Source: Armatimonadota bacterium
GTDB lineage: Bacteria > Armatimonadota > Fimbriimonadia > Fimbriimonadales > Fimbriimonadaceae
Assembly (NCBI GenBank): GCA_018268395.1
Contig: JAFDWQ010000001.1
Span: 144,788-208,787, forward strand
DNA length: 64,000 nucleotides
Direction: 5' to 3'
Positions 48,832 through 57,977 of the stretch are shown piece by piece. Position 1 is the stretch's first letter; the number at the start of each line of letters is the position of its first letter. The position numbers and the translations under genes are program-made. Below the pieces are notes generated by a model. It had not been told where the DNA came from and made no database searches. It saw only the letters and a program-made list of their open reading frames with translations.

Positions 48832-50964
48832 TCAGTCGTTCCCTCCGATCTGGAGGCTTTCGTTATCCGTCTTGCGCCAACTGCGCATCCAAAACTCGAG
48901 GTCGTTGAAGTTCGCGGCCTGATCGTCGGTCAGCTTCATGGACGTGGGGTTCCACATCACGCGCACCCAGAGCGAGGCCCCTCGGACCCGGCGCACGGCA
49001 TAGCCCCGCGACCAGTCGAAGACCGCCCCGCCCGAGACCTTGTCCCGGATGTCCGCATAGGCCAGGTTCACGCCGTTCACGTTCTCGATACCGGAGAACT
49101 GGAACTCTTGGTCGTAGACAGGATACGGCTGGCCGCCCGTCGTCACCCACATTTCGCCGACGACGATCTTCTGGCCGAGGTCGTAGGGGGCGGAGTAGAT
49201 CCGGTACGGACTGCCGATCGGGTTGCCGTTCGTATCGGGCGAACCGCCGATCAAAACTTGTCCGGGAGACAGGCCTGCGGCCACGCCGTAGGCGGAGACC
49301 CGGTACTGCCGGGCGGCCTTGAACGGCTGGACGGACCACTCGTTGTGGCCCATGTAGAGCACGCGGACGTTCCGGTGAGAGACGTCGGGCAGGAGCTGCC
49401 GGGGCGTCCACGGGTTGAACACGTCGCCCGTCGGATAGCAGGCCCAGACGGACATCCCGTTGGACGCGTCGCCGTCCACGTCGCGGAACAGGATCTGGCC
49501 GTTGATCTTGTCGACCGTCCATCCGCTGTCCGGGTTCTGAGGATAGCTCGCGACCGATGCGTCGTTCGGCTGGTTGCCGAGCAGGATCGCGCCCGTGTCC
49601 ATGTCCTGGACGATGACGTCGGACGTGCCGCCGCCGCTGTAGGTGATCAGGTTCGGAACCGTCAGGCCCGTCCCGTTATACGTCGTCTGGTCCGGGTTGG
49701 CAGTGCCGAACGATTTGATGCCGTTCAGCGTCAGCTTGATCTGCCGTGGTTGGACCGTGGACCCGACCGCCGTGCTCGGAGGCACGCGGAACTCGTCGCG
49801 GATGAGCCGCCAGTCGTAGACCGTGTAATCGACCCTCGCGAGAAGGGCCTGGCTCGTGCCGTTCGGGCCGACGAACCGGGAATTGAAACCGTTGGGATTG
49901 AGAAGGACGGTGCCGAGGCAGAACCCGAGCGTGCCGAAGGTGCCCGTGCCCGCGACCCGGTACTCGTAAGGGTCGTTGCTGAACGACTGCGATCCGGGGA
50001 TCTCCTGGTACACCCGCTGGAGCCGGACCGAATCCGGGTCGGCGTACAGGAAGTTCGACGGATTGAACTGGGACCCGCCGGAATAGATGTCCGGTTGGGC
50101 GACGAGTTGGTCCACGGCGAGGATCCAGTACCGGCCCGAAGTGCGGGCGTAGGACGGCACGTTGTTCGGGTCCAAGTCGGCTTGGACGATGACGTCGTAC
50201 TGCTCCGTCCGGCCGCCGTTGTCATAGGCGAAGCTCAGGGCGATCCGGTACTTGCGGCGCACGTTGTTCGGCGCGATCCAGATCTCGTCTTTCGACGGGA
50301 GGCCGTTGTCCGGCTCGTAGGGCACGTAGTAATACTCGTTCTCGGCCCAGCGGAAGATGTTGGGGATGCTGGCGTCGTAGTTGCCGAAGCGCCGCCGATA
50401 GTCGTTGCCGTAGACCTGGAGGACGCCGTCCTCGCCGATCCCCTGCTGGGTCGGATAATAGTAGGCCGGAGCGAACGTCAGCTGCAGGACGCCGCCGAAG
50501 TCCCGTCCTGCAGGCAGTCCAGGGACGCGCCGGGGAGCAGGGACGACCGTGCTCTCGCCGATGACGCGCGAAAAGAGGTTGGCGCCGCTGACCTTCGGCC
50601 AGCTTCCGATGTTGACGCCGTCGACGATCACGTTGCCCGACTGGTCGACCTTGCCTCCCGTCGTGCCGGGAGACGGCATCAGGTCGGACGTCAACCGGCT
50701 CGAATCGATCTGGACGCGGACCCCGCCAGCCGTGTTGACGTACCGGACCGGCACGATCATCTCGGCCAACTGGTTGGAGCGCCCCTGGATGCGCTGCATC
50801 TCAGCAGTCCCGAGCTGGTTGGCGCTCGTGTTGAAAGCGGCGGTCCTGAGGATGCCGAGGCCCGGCGGGAAGACCTGCACGATGGCGAGGATCCCGACCA
50901 GGAAGACCACGATGACGACCAATAGCTCGATCATCGTCGTACCCGCGCGTCGAAGGTTTCTCAT
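48832..50964 (-). CDS. PilV-like minor pilin with very large ectodomain
   Basis: The N-terminus MRNLRRAG/TTMIELLVVIVVFLVGILA is a class III prepilin-type leader. Cleavage after Gly leaves Thr at +1 and Glu at +5, as in several PilV proteins, followed by VQVFPPGLGILRTAAFNTSA and NQLGTAEMQRIQGRSNQ. At 710 residues it is about four times a normal PilV. The ectodomain contains patterned Tyr/Asn/Val beta strands (FRWAENEYYYVPYEPDN, DVIVQDMDTGAILLG). It lies 32 bases after the PulG-like gene and one base before the PilW-like gene. Confidence 0.85.
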   Translation of the reverse strand: MRNLRRAGTTMIELLVVIVVFLVGILAIVQVFPPGLGILRTAAFNTSANQLGTAEMQRIQGRSNQLAEMIVPVRYVNTAGGVRVQIDSSRLTSDLMPSPGTTGGKVDQSGNVIVDGVNIGSWPKVSGANLFSRVIGESTVVPAPRRVPGLPAGRDFGGVLQLTFAPAYYYPTQQGIGEDGVLQVYGNDYRRRFGNYDASIPNIFRWAENEYYYVPYEPDNGLPSKDEIWIAPNNVRRKYRIALSFAYDNGGRTEQYDVIVQADLDPNNVPSYARTSGRYWILAVDQLVAQPDIYSGGSQFNPSNFLYADPDSVRLQRVYQEIPGSQSFSNDPYEYRVAGTGTFGTLGFCLGTVLLNPNGFNSRFVGPNGTSQALLARVDYTVYDWRLIRDEFRVPPSTAVGSTVQPRQIKLTLNGIKSFGTANPDQTTYNGTGLTVPNLITYSGGGTSDVIVQDMDTGAILLGNQPNDASVASYPQNPDSGWTVDKINGQILFRDVDGDASNGMSVWACYPTGDVFNPWTPRQLLPDVSHRNVRVLYMGHNEWSVQPFKAARQYRVSAYGVAAGLSPGQVLIGGSPDTNGNPIGSPYRIYSAPYDLGQKIVVGEMWVTTGGQPYPVYDQEFQFSGIENVNGVNLAYADIRDKVSGGAVFDWSRGYAVRRVRGASLWVRVMWNPTSMKLTDDQAANFNDLEFWMRSWRKTDNESLQIGGND

Positions 50965-50996
50965 GGCTTAGATCTGGCTCGGTCGACGGTCGGAGG

Positions 50997-51848
50997 TCAG
51001 GGCATCACGCGCCAGCTGTACTCTTTGACCAAGTTCGAAGCGAACGGGCGCGCCGCGCCGCCCAGGAAGAGGACGATGTCGCGGTTCGCTTTGACGAGCG
51101 ACCCGTTGTTGAAATCGCGGAAGTAACCGTTCCAAGTGATCGGCGTCGTCTCGGGCGGATCGGCGTAGCCGAGCTGGCGCGGGTCGTCGTTGGCCGAACC
51201 GTTCCCGTAGCCGCTGCCCGTGCCGATCGCGAAGTTGGTCCAGAACAAGGCGTAACGCAGTTCGTACCGTTTGACCCCGTTCGCGTCCTGGTCCTGGGCG
51301 ACGTCGTAACCGCTGAAGGTGTAAAGCTGGACCTGCTGGTTCTGGTTCGCGCACGGCACGCCGCCGTAGCAAACGGTCCCGTCGGTCGGGCCGTAAGCCT
51401 GACGGGCGCCCGCCACGTCGTCCGTCGCGTCGATCTTGCCGTCACCGTTCGTGTCCACGATCGGACGGACGCCCGCGACCTCTTTGTCCGGCCAGACGGC
51501 CGTGGTCACGTCCGAGAGGCCCGCCCGGTTGAACGCCGGCCGGAACGTATTGATCGAACCGACCCGTTTCGGATAAAGGAAGCCTTTGAGCGCGTTGGCC
51601 GGGACGATGTCCGTCCCTCCCTGTGTATAGGTCGTCACATAGCCCAGCAGCTGCGGGGGGTAGCCGCCCTGGTCGAGCTTGTAGAGCTGGAGGGCCTGGC
51701 GCAGGTTGTTCATGTTCGAGATGTCCCCGGAGCGGTACGCGCCTTCCTTCGTCTTGACGTAGACGGGGAAGATGATCGCGGCCAGGATCGCGATGATCGC
51801 GATGACGGTCAGGATCTCGATGAGGGTGAAAGCTTTCGTCTGACGCAT
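50997..51848 (-). CDS. PulG/GspG-like type II pseudopilin or pilin
   Basis: The prepilin MRQTKA/FTLIEILTVIAIIAIL has Ala, not Gly, before the cleavage site and Glu at +5. The helix runs into FPVYVKTKEGAYRSGDISNM and LRQALQLYKLDQGGYPPQL, the GspG-type alpha-C and loop pattern. It has 283 residues against ~140 for PulG, with a C-terminal part that includes DTNGDGKIDATDD, a Ca-binding-like Asp-rich stretch. It is the first pilin gene after pilD (54 bases) and may be the fibre-initiating subunit, equivalent in position to fimU. Confidence 0.88.
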   Translation of the reverse strand: MRQTKAFTLIEILTVIAIIAILAAIIFPVYVKTKEGAYRSGDISNMNNLRQALQLYKLDQGGYPPQLLGYVTTYTQGGTDIVPANALKGFLYPKRVGSINTFRPAFNRAGLSDVTTAVWPDKEVAGVRPIVDTNGDGKIDATDDVAGARQAYGPTDGTVCYGGVPCANQNQQVQLYTFSGYDVAQDQDANGVKRYELRYALFWTNFAIGTGSGYGNGSANDDPRQLGYADPPETTPITWNGYFRDFNNGSLVKANRDIVLFLGGAARPFASNLVKEYSWRVMP

Positions 51849-51902
51849 GTTGCCCTTCTCGTCTCTTCGACGTTTGACGGACCCCGCGCCGGCCTTGTTC
51901 CC

Positions 51903-52964
51903 TTATGCGCCCCCAAAAAACGTCTGGGTATACGAATTTACGAGCGCCGTCAACTGCGGTTCGAACAGCACCGCACCCAAAGCGCCCGCAGCAAGATAAG
52001 GCCCGAACGGGATCATGGTCAATTCTACTTGAGGCTCGTCCTCGATTGCTTCGACCGCATAGGGGTCTTCGGCGAACCAGCGTTCGTAAAGCTTCGGGAC
52101 CACGAGGCCGATCACGTCGATACAGAGCACGTACCCCAGTCCGCACGTGATCAAGGACCCGAAGCTCTCCGGCTGTTCGTCTTCGTACGCGTCGTCGCTT
52201 TCCGGCTCGCCCTTGCGGGAGAGCGCCCGGACCAACACCAGCAGACCACCGATCACGGCGCCCAATATGACGGCCAGCCCGAAACTGACCAGCGCCATCA
52301 TCGGGAACAAGACGGCCCCGATCCCTCGCGCCATTTTGATGTCACCGTGGCCCATCGCGTCCTTGCGGAAGAGCAGCCGGCCTAAAAAGGCGATGCCCCA
52401 AAGGGCCCCGACTCCGGCCAGAGCCCCCGCCAGGGCGCTCGGAACCCCCGCCGTCCATGCTTCCGGCCGACCCTGGGCGATCATGACCGCGTTCATCCCG
52501 AGTCCGGTGATCAACATGAACGCGTTGACCTGGTCAGGGATGATGTAATGGGCGAGGTCCGTGAAGATCGCGGCCACGAGCGCGCTCGCGAACAACATGA
52601 ACGCGACGGCCTTGACAGGGTCCCCAGCCATCACCGTGACCTGGCCGGCGCCGCCGACGGCGTCGGGACGGCTCAAGTACATCCACCAGATCCAGCCCCA
52701 CAACGTGCCGTTCACAAGTTCGACCCAAAAGTAGCGGCTACTGACCGGGGCTTTGCAGTGGCGGCACTTGCGGCCCAAGAACAGCCAGCTCAGGAGCGGG
52801 ACGAGGTCCGGGCCGGTCAGGCGGTGCTTGCACACGGGACAAAAGCTGTGGGTCGGTTTGGCGACCCCTAGACCCCTAGGGAGCCGATAGATCACGACGT
52901 TCAAAAAGCTGCCGACCGCCGCCCCGATCCAAAACCCGATGATCCACGTCCACTCTGGGAACAC
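51903..52964 (-). CDS. pilD: Prepilin peptidase / N-methyltransferase PilD
   Basis: From GTG 52964 (AAGGAGG eight bases upstream) the protein has 353 residues with about eight membrane helices. The N-terminal methyltransferase-type domain has AAVGSFLNVVIYRLPRG and a zinc-type CPVC...CRHC tetracysteine pair. The A24 aspartic peptidase site uses TDLAHYIIPDQ and GHGDIKMARGIG (usual GxGD). It cleaves and methylates the pilins encoded downstream. A charged cytoplasmic loop (EPESDDAYEDEQPES) and a C-terminal extension after the last usual helix are extra. The in-frame extension to 53096 lacks a start signal. Confidence 0.95.
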   Translation of the reverse strand: MFPEWTWIIGFWIGAAVGSFLNVVIYRLPRGLGVAKPTHSFCPVCKHRLTGPDLVPLLSWLFLGRKCRHCKAPVSSRYFWVELVNGTLWGWIWWMYLSRPDAVGGAGQVTVMAGDPVKAVAFMLFASALVAAIFTDLAHYIIPDQVNAFMLITGLGMNAVMIAQGRPEAWTAGVPSALAGALAGVGALWGIAFLGRLLFRKDAMGHGDIKMARGIGAVLFPMMALVSFGLAVILGAVIGGLLVLVRALSRKGEPESDDAYEDEQPESFGSLITCGLGYVLCIDVIGLVVPKLYERWFAEDPYAVEAIEDEPQVELTMIPFGPYLAAGALGAVLFEPQLTALVNSYTQTFFGGA

Positions 52965-53076
52965 GCCACGCCCCTCCTTGGGCCTCGCGGAGGTTACCGC
53001 AAGCCGCCCTGACCGGATTATCGGGAGCCTGCCCTCGGACGAGGAGTCCGGAACGGTACAGACCCGGCGCGGCCCG

Positions 53077-53085
53077 TGATATCCT
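53077..53085 (+). promoter_or_regulatory. Extended -10 promoter candidate of the glycosidase/esterase gene
   Basis: TGATATCCT fits TGnTATnnT and lies 20 bases upstream of the ATG, giving a short leader that contains AAGGAAGG. No clear -35. On the opposite strand GATAAT at 53022-53017 could serve pilD. Confidence 0.45.
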
Positions 53086-53105
53086 GCCCGCGACAAGGAA
53101 GGACC

Positions 53106-56100
53106 ATGAGTTTCACCTTACTCGCCGCCTGCACCCTCCGGCCCGCCGACCCCGTCGCGTTCGGACGGGCGGCGCTGGAGCGCGACCTTGGGGCCAAGGC
53201 GTCCCTGGTCGACGTCCGGATCGTGCCCGGATCGTCGAAGGAGTCGTTCGAGATCAAGGTCAAAGGCGGAAAGGTCACGGTCACGGGCAGCGACCCCAAC
53301 GGGGCGATGTACGGTGCCCTCGAGTTCGCCGAACGCGTCCGTATTCAAGGTGAAAAGGCGTGGCGGCACGACGTGTCCGCACGGCCGTTCTTACCTGACA
53401 GGGGCCTCAATCTCTTCCTCACGTTGCCGTGGAACGTCGCGAAGAACGACACGGACACGGACGTCGCCGCCCTGACGGATCCGGAACGTTGGTGGTTCCA
53501 GAACGACTCGTACTGGACCTCGCTCCTCGACCTTATGGCCGAGAGCCGCCTGAACTGGTTGGACATCCACGGATGCTGGGACATCAGCGTCACCGACGCG
53601 CCGAACCTGTACGCCTATTTCGTGACGAGCCCGTCCTTCCCGAAGGTCGGCGTGCCTCAGACGGTCAAGGACGCCAACCTCGCCCGGCTGAACAAGGTCA
53701 TCGACATGGCCCATGCGCGCGGCATCCGGGTCAGCTTGATGTCCTATCAAGCGAACCTCAAGATCCCCCAGAACCGAGAGGTCCCGTACCAAGAGACCGA
53801 AGCGACCGTATACGCCTACACCCGCGAAGCCGTCGAGCAGATGGTCCGAAAGGCGCCCGGCCTGGACGCGATCGGGTTCAGGATCGGGGAGAGCGGCAAG
53901 AGCGAGTCGTTCTTCAAGTGCTACCAGGAAGCCGTCGACCGGAGCGGAAAACCGATCCCTTTGATCACCAGGAGTTGGATCACCCGCAGGCAGAACGTCC
54001 TCCCCTTGGCCCGGGCTTCCAAGGACTTCACGGTCGAAATCAAATACAACGGCGAACAATGGGGGGCGCCGTACCAGATCGCGGGCGGGCGGATGGCGAA
54101 TTGGTACAGCTATTCGTTCGAGGACTATCTCAGCGACGCGGGCGATGCGAAGAAGAACGCGAAGACGTGGCCGGGATGGCCGACCGAAGGCGGGGGCCGG
54201 TGGCCTGGAAACCCCTACAAGATCGTATGGCAGGTACGGGCGAACGGCACGCACAGGATCTTCCCGTTCCATAACCCGGACTGGGTGCGACGGTCGATCC
54301 GCGTGATGAGGACGGGCACCGCCTCGGGCTACACGATCGAGGGGCCTGACGCGTACTATCCGAAAGACCCGCTGTACTACCTCGCCGATCCCGACGACAA
54401 GTACTGCGACTGGACGCACCAGCGGGACGAGCTCTATTGGATGGAGTGGGGCCGCCTCGGATATGACCCGGAGACTCCGGACTCCGTCTTCGAAGCAAAG
54501 CTCAAGGACTGGTTCGGCGACGCGTCCGGAACCGTTTCCAAGGCCTGGACCGCCGCGAGCCTGATCGTCCCCACCGCGTTCCTGTCAGGCGCGTTCGGTT
54601 CGGACCACCGTGACCATGCGCCGGAGCTCGAAACAGGGGGGAGCACGTACGACGCCGTCACGTTGCGCCCTCTCGACGAGTCGGCCGTACGGGCTCCTGC
54701 TGACGACGCCATGCAGACGGCTCTTGGCCTCAAGGACGGCCGGAGACCCGTCCAAGACTTGGCGGCGCTCTTGGAGCGCTTTGCCCTCGACGCTCGGGCG
54801 ATCCGGGACGTGACGCCCGACCGGATTCCTGTCAAAGGCAAGGCCCGGTTCAAAGAGATCCAGGCCGCCGTCGAAATGCTCTCTCATCTAGGCTTCTATC
54901 ACGCCATCAAGGCGGAGACGGCGACCGAGTTGGCCGATTCGATGCGCCAAACCGGGCGACCGGGGCTCAGCCAGAGCTCGGCGTCGGCCCCGGACAGCCT
55001 TGTGGACGCATGGAAGCGGCTCTCCGACTCTCCGGAAGCCCGGTTCTACCGGCCCTTCACAGAGCGGTTGCGGATGCACACGAACACCTTCCATTGGGCG
55101 TCCTTGCTCAAGTCGGTCCAGGACGATGCCGCATCGTTGAGAGCCTTAGGGACGACGGGCGTCCAGAGGGCCCCGTCTCGGGTGCCGGCGCCCGTTTCGG
55201 GACAGCGGCTCAAAGTCGGACTCAGTACGCGTCACGTCATCTGCTCGATCGACGGGCCGTTCCGGCGCGCTTGGCTGCTGCACAAACCTTTGCCCAGTTC
55301 GACGTTCTTCCACCGGGTCGCGATGGTCTCCAAAGAGGGACGATGGACGGCGACCATCCGGCGCGAACGCTGGGGGCACTGCCTCGCGGTCGAAACCGAA
55401 GACGCGCGCGGTGTGGTCTCGCGCCAGCCCGGTGCTTTCGCCGGGAACGGCGCGCCGTACCAAGTCGTCCCGTCACTGCCTGGCCAGACACCGCAGATCT
55501 ACAGCAGCGAAGAAGCGCTAGACCACCTCGATCCGAAGGTCTTGGACCCGGACAAGTACGGGCCGCTGCTGCTCGCCCCGCGGGCGTGGCGGTTCTTCAA
55601 CGGCTTTGACTCGTCTCAGAAGCGCAAACTGCTGGAAGCCGTGTCGCGAGGTTTGGACTTGGTCGTCCTGCAGCAGGACTTCGTGTCCGGACGCTACAAA
55701 CTCGACTTCCTGCCCCGTCCGCCCCGGTTCGAAAACTGCCCGACTCCGGACGTCTTCGACCCCTCGGGAGCCTTGGGGATGTCGAAAACGGAGGTGCCGG
55801 GCGTCTTGTGGCAGCGTATCGCTCCGACCGACGGTTGGACGGTCCATGGAAACGGCGGGGTCGCCGAGACCAAGATCGGACGCGGAAGGGTCGTGGTCGT
55901 CATGGCCCGCTTGATGCAGACTTGCGCGTTTACACCCTCGGCCCAAGCCATCAAGGCGCTCTTGAGAACGATCGGCGGTCCCAAGCCGGTCGTGCTCGTC
56001 GACGCGGGGACCGAAGGAGCCCCTTTCACAACCTCGTTTTGGCCTGACACGATGAACGTTCTCGACGTCCCGTTCTTGACTTTGGGCGAAGTCGTGGCTC

Positions 56101-57902
56101 TCGAACAAGGAACCTCTTCGTCCCGGGTCGTCCCCGGCCCCGTCACCGACGGCGACGTCCTCGGCGGAAAAGGCCAGTCGATCGCAAACGCCTATCTCAG
56201 AGGGCGCGTCGTCCAGATGGCGAGCCGGCCCGCACCGGCGTCCAGAGAGGAGGCCGACAAGCTCCGCGCGTCCCGAAAGACCGAATTGCTCCGGACCTTG
56301 GGCCTCGATCCCATGCCACCGAGGACTCCTCTCAACGCGAGGACGACGGGCGTCGTCCAGAGAGACGGGTACACGGTCGAAAAGGTGGTCTTCGAGAGTA
56401 GCCCGCGCTTCTACGTGACCGCCCATGTCTACAAGGCGCAAGGCGACCCGCTCGTACGCCGGCCCGTGATCGTCAACGTGAACGGCCATTGGGCGCACAA
56501 GAAGAACGAAGACCGGATCCAACTCCGTTGTGCCTTCCAGGCCCTGAAAGGCTACATCGCCATCGCGATCGACAGCCCTGGGAACAGCTTTGAAGGCGAT
56601 AGCCTGATCGAACGGCGTGCCGAAGGCAGCCACTTCGAGTTTAAGCTCGTGCAGGGCGGGGCCAACACCACCGGGACCTATGTGTGGGACGCGTTCCGGG
56701 CGCTGGACTATATGGCCACCCGATCAGACACGGACGTGTCCAGAGTCGGGATCACCGGTGCGTCAGGCGGGGGTCTCGCCACGCTCTATGCGTTCGCCGC
56801 GGACGACCGCTATACGGCGGCCGTACCCGTCGTGTACATGTCGAGCATGGAGACCGCCCCCGAGAACGGGTGCCCGTGCAACCACGTGCCGGGAACCTGC
56901 CAGGTGGGCGACCGCTCGGACGTCCTCGCCGTCCAAGCCCCGAAGCCTGTCCTGATCATCGGGGCCGAGAACGACGGTGAGTTCCCGCCGGACGCCATGC
57001 GTCGAACGCGGGACAAAGCGGCTCAGACTTGGGCGCTTTATGGCCGGAAGGACGACGTCCAGGTCCGCATCTTCCCCGGCCCCCACGACTATAACCGGCC
57101 GATGCGGGAGGCCATGATCGGTTTCTTCGACCGTTACCTCCGCGGAACGGGCGACGGGGGCCCGGTCGAGCAACCCGGACTTTCGGCGATCGACCCGCAA
57201 GACCGCTCGCTCTTGGTCCTCGACCCTCCTCCCTCCGACGAACGGACGATGGAGGATCTGGCGAGAGAACGATTGTCGGCATCGACACGTCCGGCTGTGG
57301 TCGAGAACCTGATCGCCGTGAACGGTGGCCGACCACAGCCATCGTCGCGTCAGTGGACCGAAAGCGGAACCGGCAACCGCCGGACCGTCGTGTTCGAACC
57401 GCTGCCAGGGTTAAGAACGCCGGCTGTGCTTCTCGACCGGTCGCGGTCGAAGTCCGTCCGAATCCTTGTCGACGACCGGGGGAAAGCGGCAGCCCTGGCC
57501 TCACGGACGCCCGATGAGGCAGCTTCCGTGCTGGCCCTCGACATCCTCGGGACCGGCGAGCTGTCCGGTGCCGAGATCCGCTACGCCGTATACGCCGGGA
57601 CGTCCTTGGCTTTCACAGGCGCGTTCCAGATCCTGGCGGCCGCACAGGAAACGAAGCGGTCGGGACAGGCCCTGACGGTGGTCGCGAACGGCCCTCTCAG
57701 TTCCTTGGCGGCCCTCTACGCGGCCCTGTTGGAGCCAGGCTTCGCCAGGATCGAGTCCCGAAACGGTCTGCGCGAATGGGCCGACGTGTTCCGGAGCGAC
57801 GTCCCCGACGCCGCGATCCAGCCCCGGGCGAACCTGTGCGGCAAGCTTAGCGACTACCGAAGAACGGTCAAAGACTCGACGTGGTCGTTTCTGGACGAGT
57901 GA
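53106..57902 (+). CDS. Fusion of a GH67/GH115-like glycosidase and an acetylxylan-esterase-like hydrolase
   Basis: One uninterrupted frame of 1598 residues. The first ~110 residues form a GH20b/GH67-N-like beta domain (TVTGSDPNGAMYGALEFAE). Residues ~115-480 are TIM-barrel-like (LLDLMAESRLNWLDIHGCW; HRIFPFHNPDWVRRSIRVM; TIEGPDAYYPKD), which suggests an alpha-glucuronidase-type glycoside hydrolase. Residues ~700-1050 form a GATase-like middle region. From ~1060 there is an alpha/beta hydrolase with the nucleophile elbow GITGASGGGLATLY, GAENDGEFPPDAM for the acid and GPHDYNRPM for the His. A degenerate second alpha/beta part ends the protein. The N-terminus MSFTLLAACTLRP is a weak signal. It is an island on the plus strand within the pilus region and probably attacks decorated plant xylan; the exact substrate is inference. 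Confidence 0.75.
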   Translation: MSFTLLAACTLRPADPVAFGRAALERDLGAKASLVDVRIVPGSSKESFEIKVKGGKVTVTGSDPNGAMYGALEFAERVRIQGEKAWRHDVSARPFLPDRGLNLFLTLPWNVAKNDTDTDVAALTDPERWWFQNDSYWTSLLDLMAESRLNWLDIHGCWDISVTDAPNLYAYFVTSPSFPKVGVPQTVKDANLARLNKVIDMAHARGIRVSLMSYQANLKIPQNREVPYQETEATVYAYTREAVEQMVRKAPGLDAIGFRIGESGKSESFFKCYQEAVDRSGKPIPLITRSWITRRQNVLPLARASKDFTVEIKYNGEQWGAPYQIAGGRMANWYSYSFEDYLSDAGDAKKNAKTWPGWPTEGGGRWPGNPYKIVWQVRANGTHRIFPFHNPDWVRRSIRVMRTGTASGYTIEGPDAYYPKDPLYYLADPDDKYCDWTHQRDELYWMEWGRLGYDPETPDSVFEAKLKDWFGDASGTVSKAWTAASLIVPTAFLSGAFGSDHRDHAPELETGGSTYDAVTLRPLDESAVRAPADDAMQTALGLKDGRRPVQDLAALLERFALDARAIRDVTPDRIPVKGKARFKEIQAAVEMLSHLGFYHAIKAETATELADSMRQTGRPGLSQSSASAPDSLVDAWKRLSDSPEARFYRPFTERLRMHTNTFHWASLLKSVQDDAASLRALGTTGVQRAPSRVPAPVSGQRLKVGLSTRHVICSIDGPFRRAWLLHKPLPSSTFFHRVAMVSKEGRWTATIRRERWGHCLAVETEDARGVVSRQPGAFAGNGAPYQVVPSLPGQTPQIYSSEEALDHLDPKVLDPDKYGPLLLAPRAWRFFNGFDSSQKRKLLEAVSRGLDLVVLQQDFVSGRYKLDFLPRPPRFENCPTPDVFDPSGALGMSKTEVPGVLWQRIAPTDGWTVHGNGGVAETKIGRGRVVVVMARLMQTCAFTPSAQAIKALLRTIGGPKPVVLVDAGTEGAPFTTSFWPDTMNVLDVPFLTLGEVVALEQGTSSSRVVPGPVTDGDVLGGKGQSIANAYLRGRVVQMASRPAPASREEADKLRASRKTELLRTLGLDPMPPRTPLNARTTGVVQRDGYTVEKVVFESSPRFYVTAHVYKAQGDPLVRRPVIVNVNGHWAHKKNEDRIQLRCAFQALKGYIAIAIDSPGNSFEGDSLIERRAEGSHFEFKLVQGGANTTGTYVWDAFRALDYMATRSDTDVSRVGITGASGGGLATLYAFAADDRYTAAVPVVYMSSMETAPENGCPCNHVPGTCQVGDRSDVLAVQAPKPVLIIGAENDGEFPPDAMRRTRDKAAQTWALYGRKDDVQVRIFPGPHDYNRPMREAMIGFFDRYLRGTGDGGPVEQPGLSAIDPQDRSLLVLDPPPSDERTMEDLARERLSASTRPAVVENLIAVNGGRPQPSSRQWTESGTGNRRTVVFEPLPGLRTPAVLLDRSRSKSVRILVDDRGKAAALASRTPDEAASVLALDILGTGELSGAEIRYAVYAGTSLAFTGAFQILAAAQETKRSGQALTVVANGPLSSLAALYAALLEPGFARIESRNGLREWADVFRSDVPDAAIQPRANLCGKLSDYRRTVKDSTWSFLDE

Positions 57903-57921
57903 CGACCGGCCCAAAAACGAG

Positions 57922-57953
57922 ACCGCCCTGCTGAGTGACCTCAGCAGGGCGGT
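57922..57953. terminator. Shared terminator between the fusion enzyme gene and pilC
   Basis: A perfect 14-bp stem ACCGCCCTGCTGAG/CTCAGCAGGGCGGT with a TGAC loop. It lies 19 bases after the plus-strand stop and 24 bases beyond the pilC stop, so it can end both transcripts. Confidence 0.9.
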
Positions 57954-57977
57954 TCTGATCCGGGCGCCCGTCGGACC

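Noticed and set aside
53106-57902. Two genes fused by an assembly or sequencing error
   Set aside because: The frame shows no shift or loss of coding pattern between the parts, and a GATase-like middle region joins them; a true fusion is more likely.
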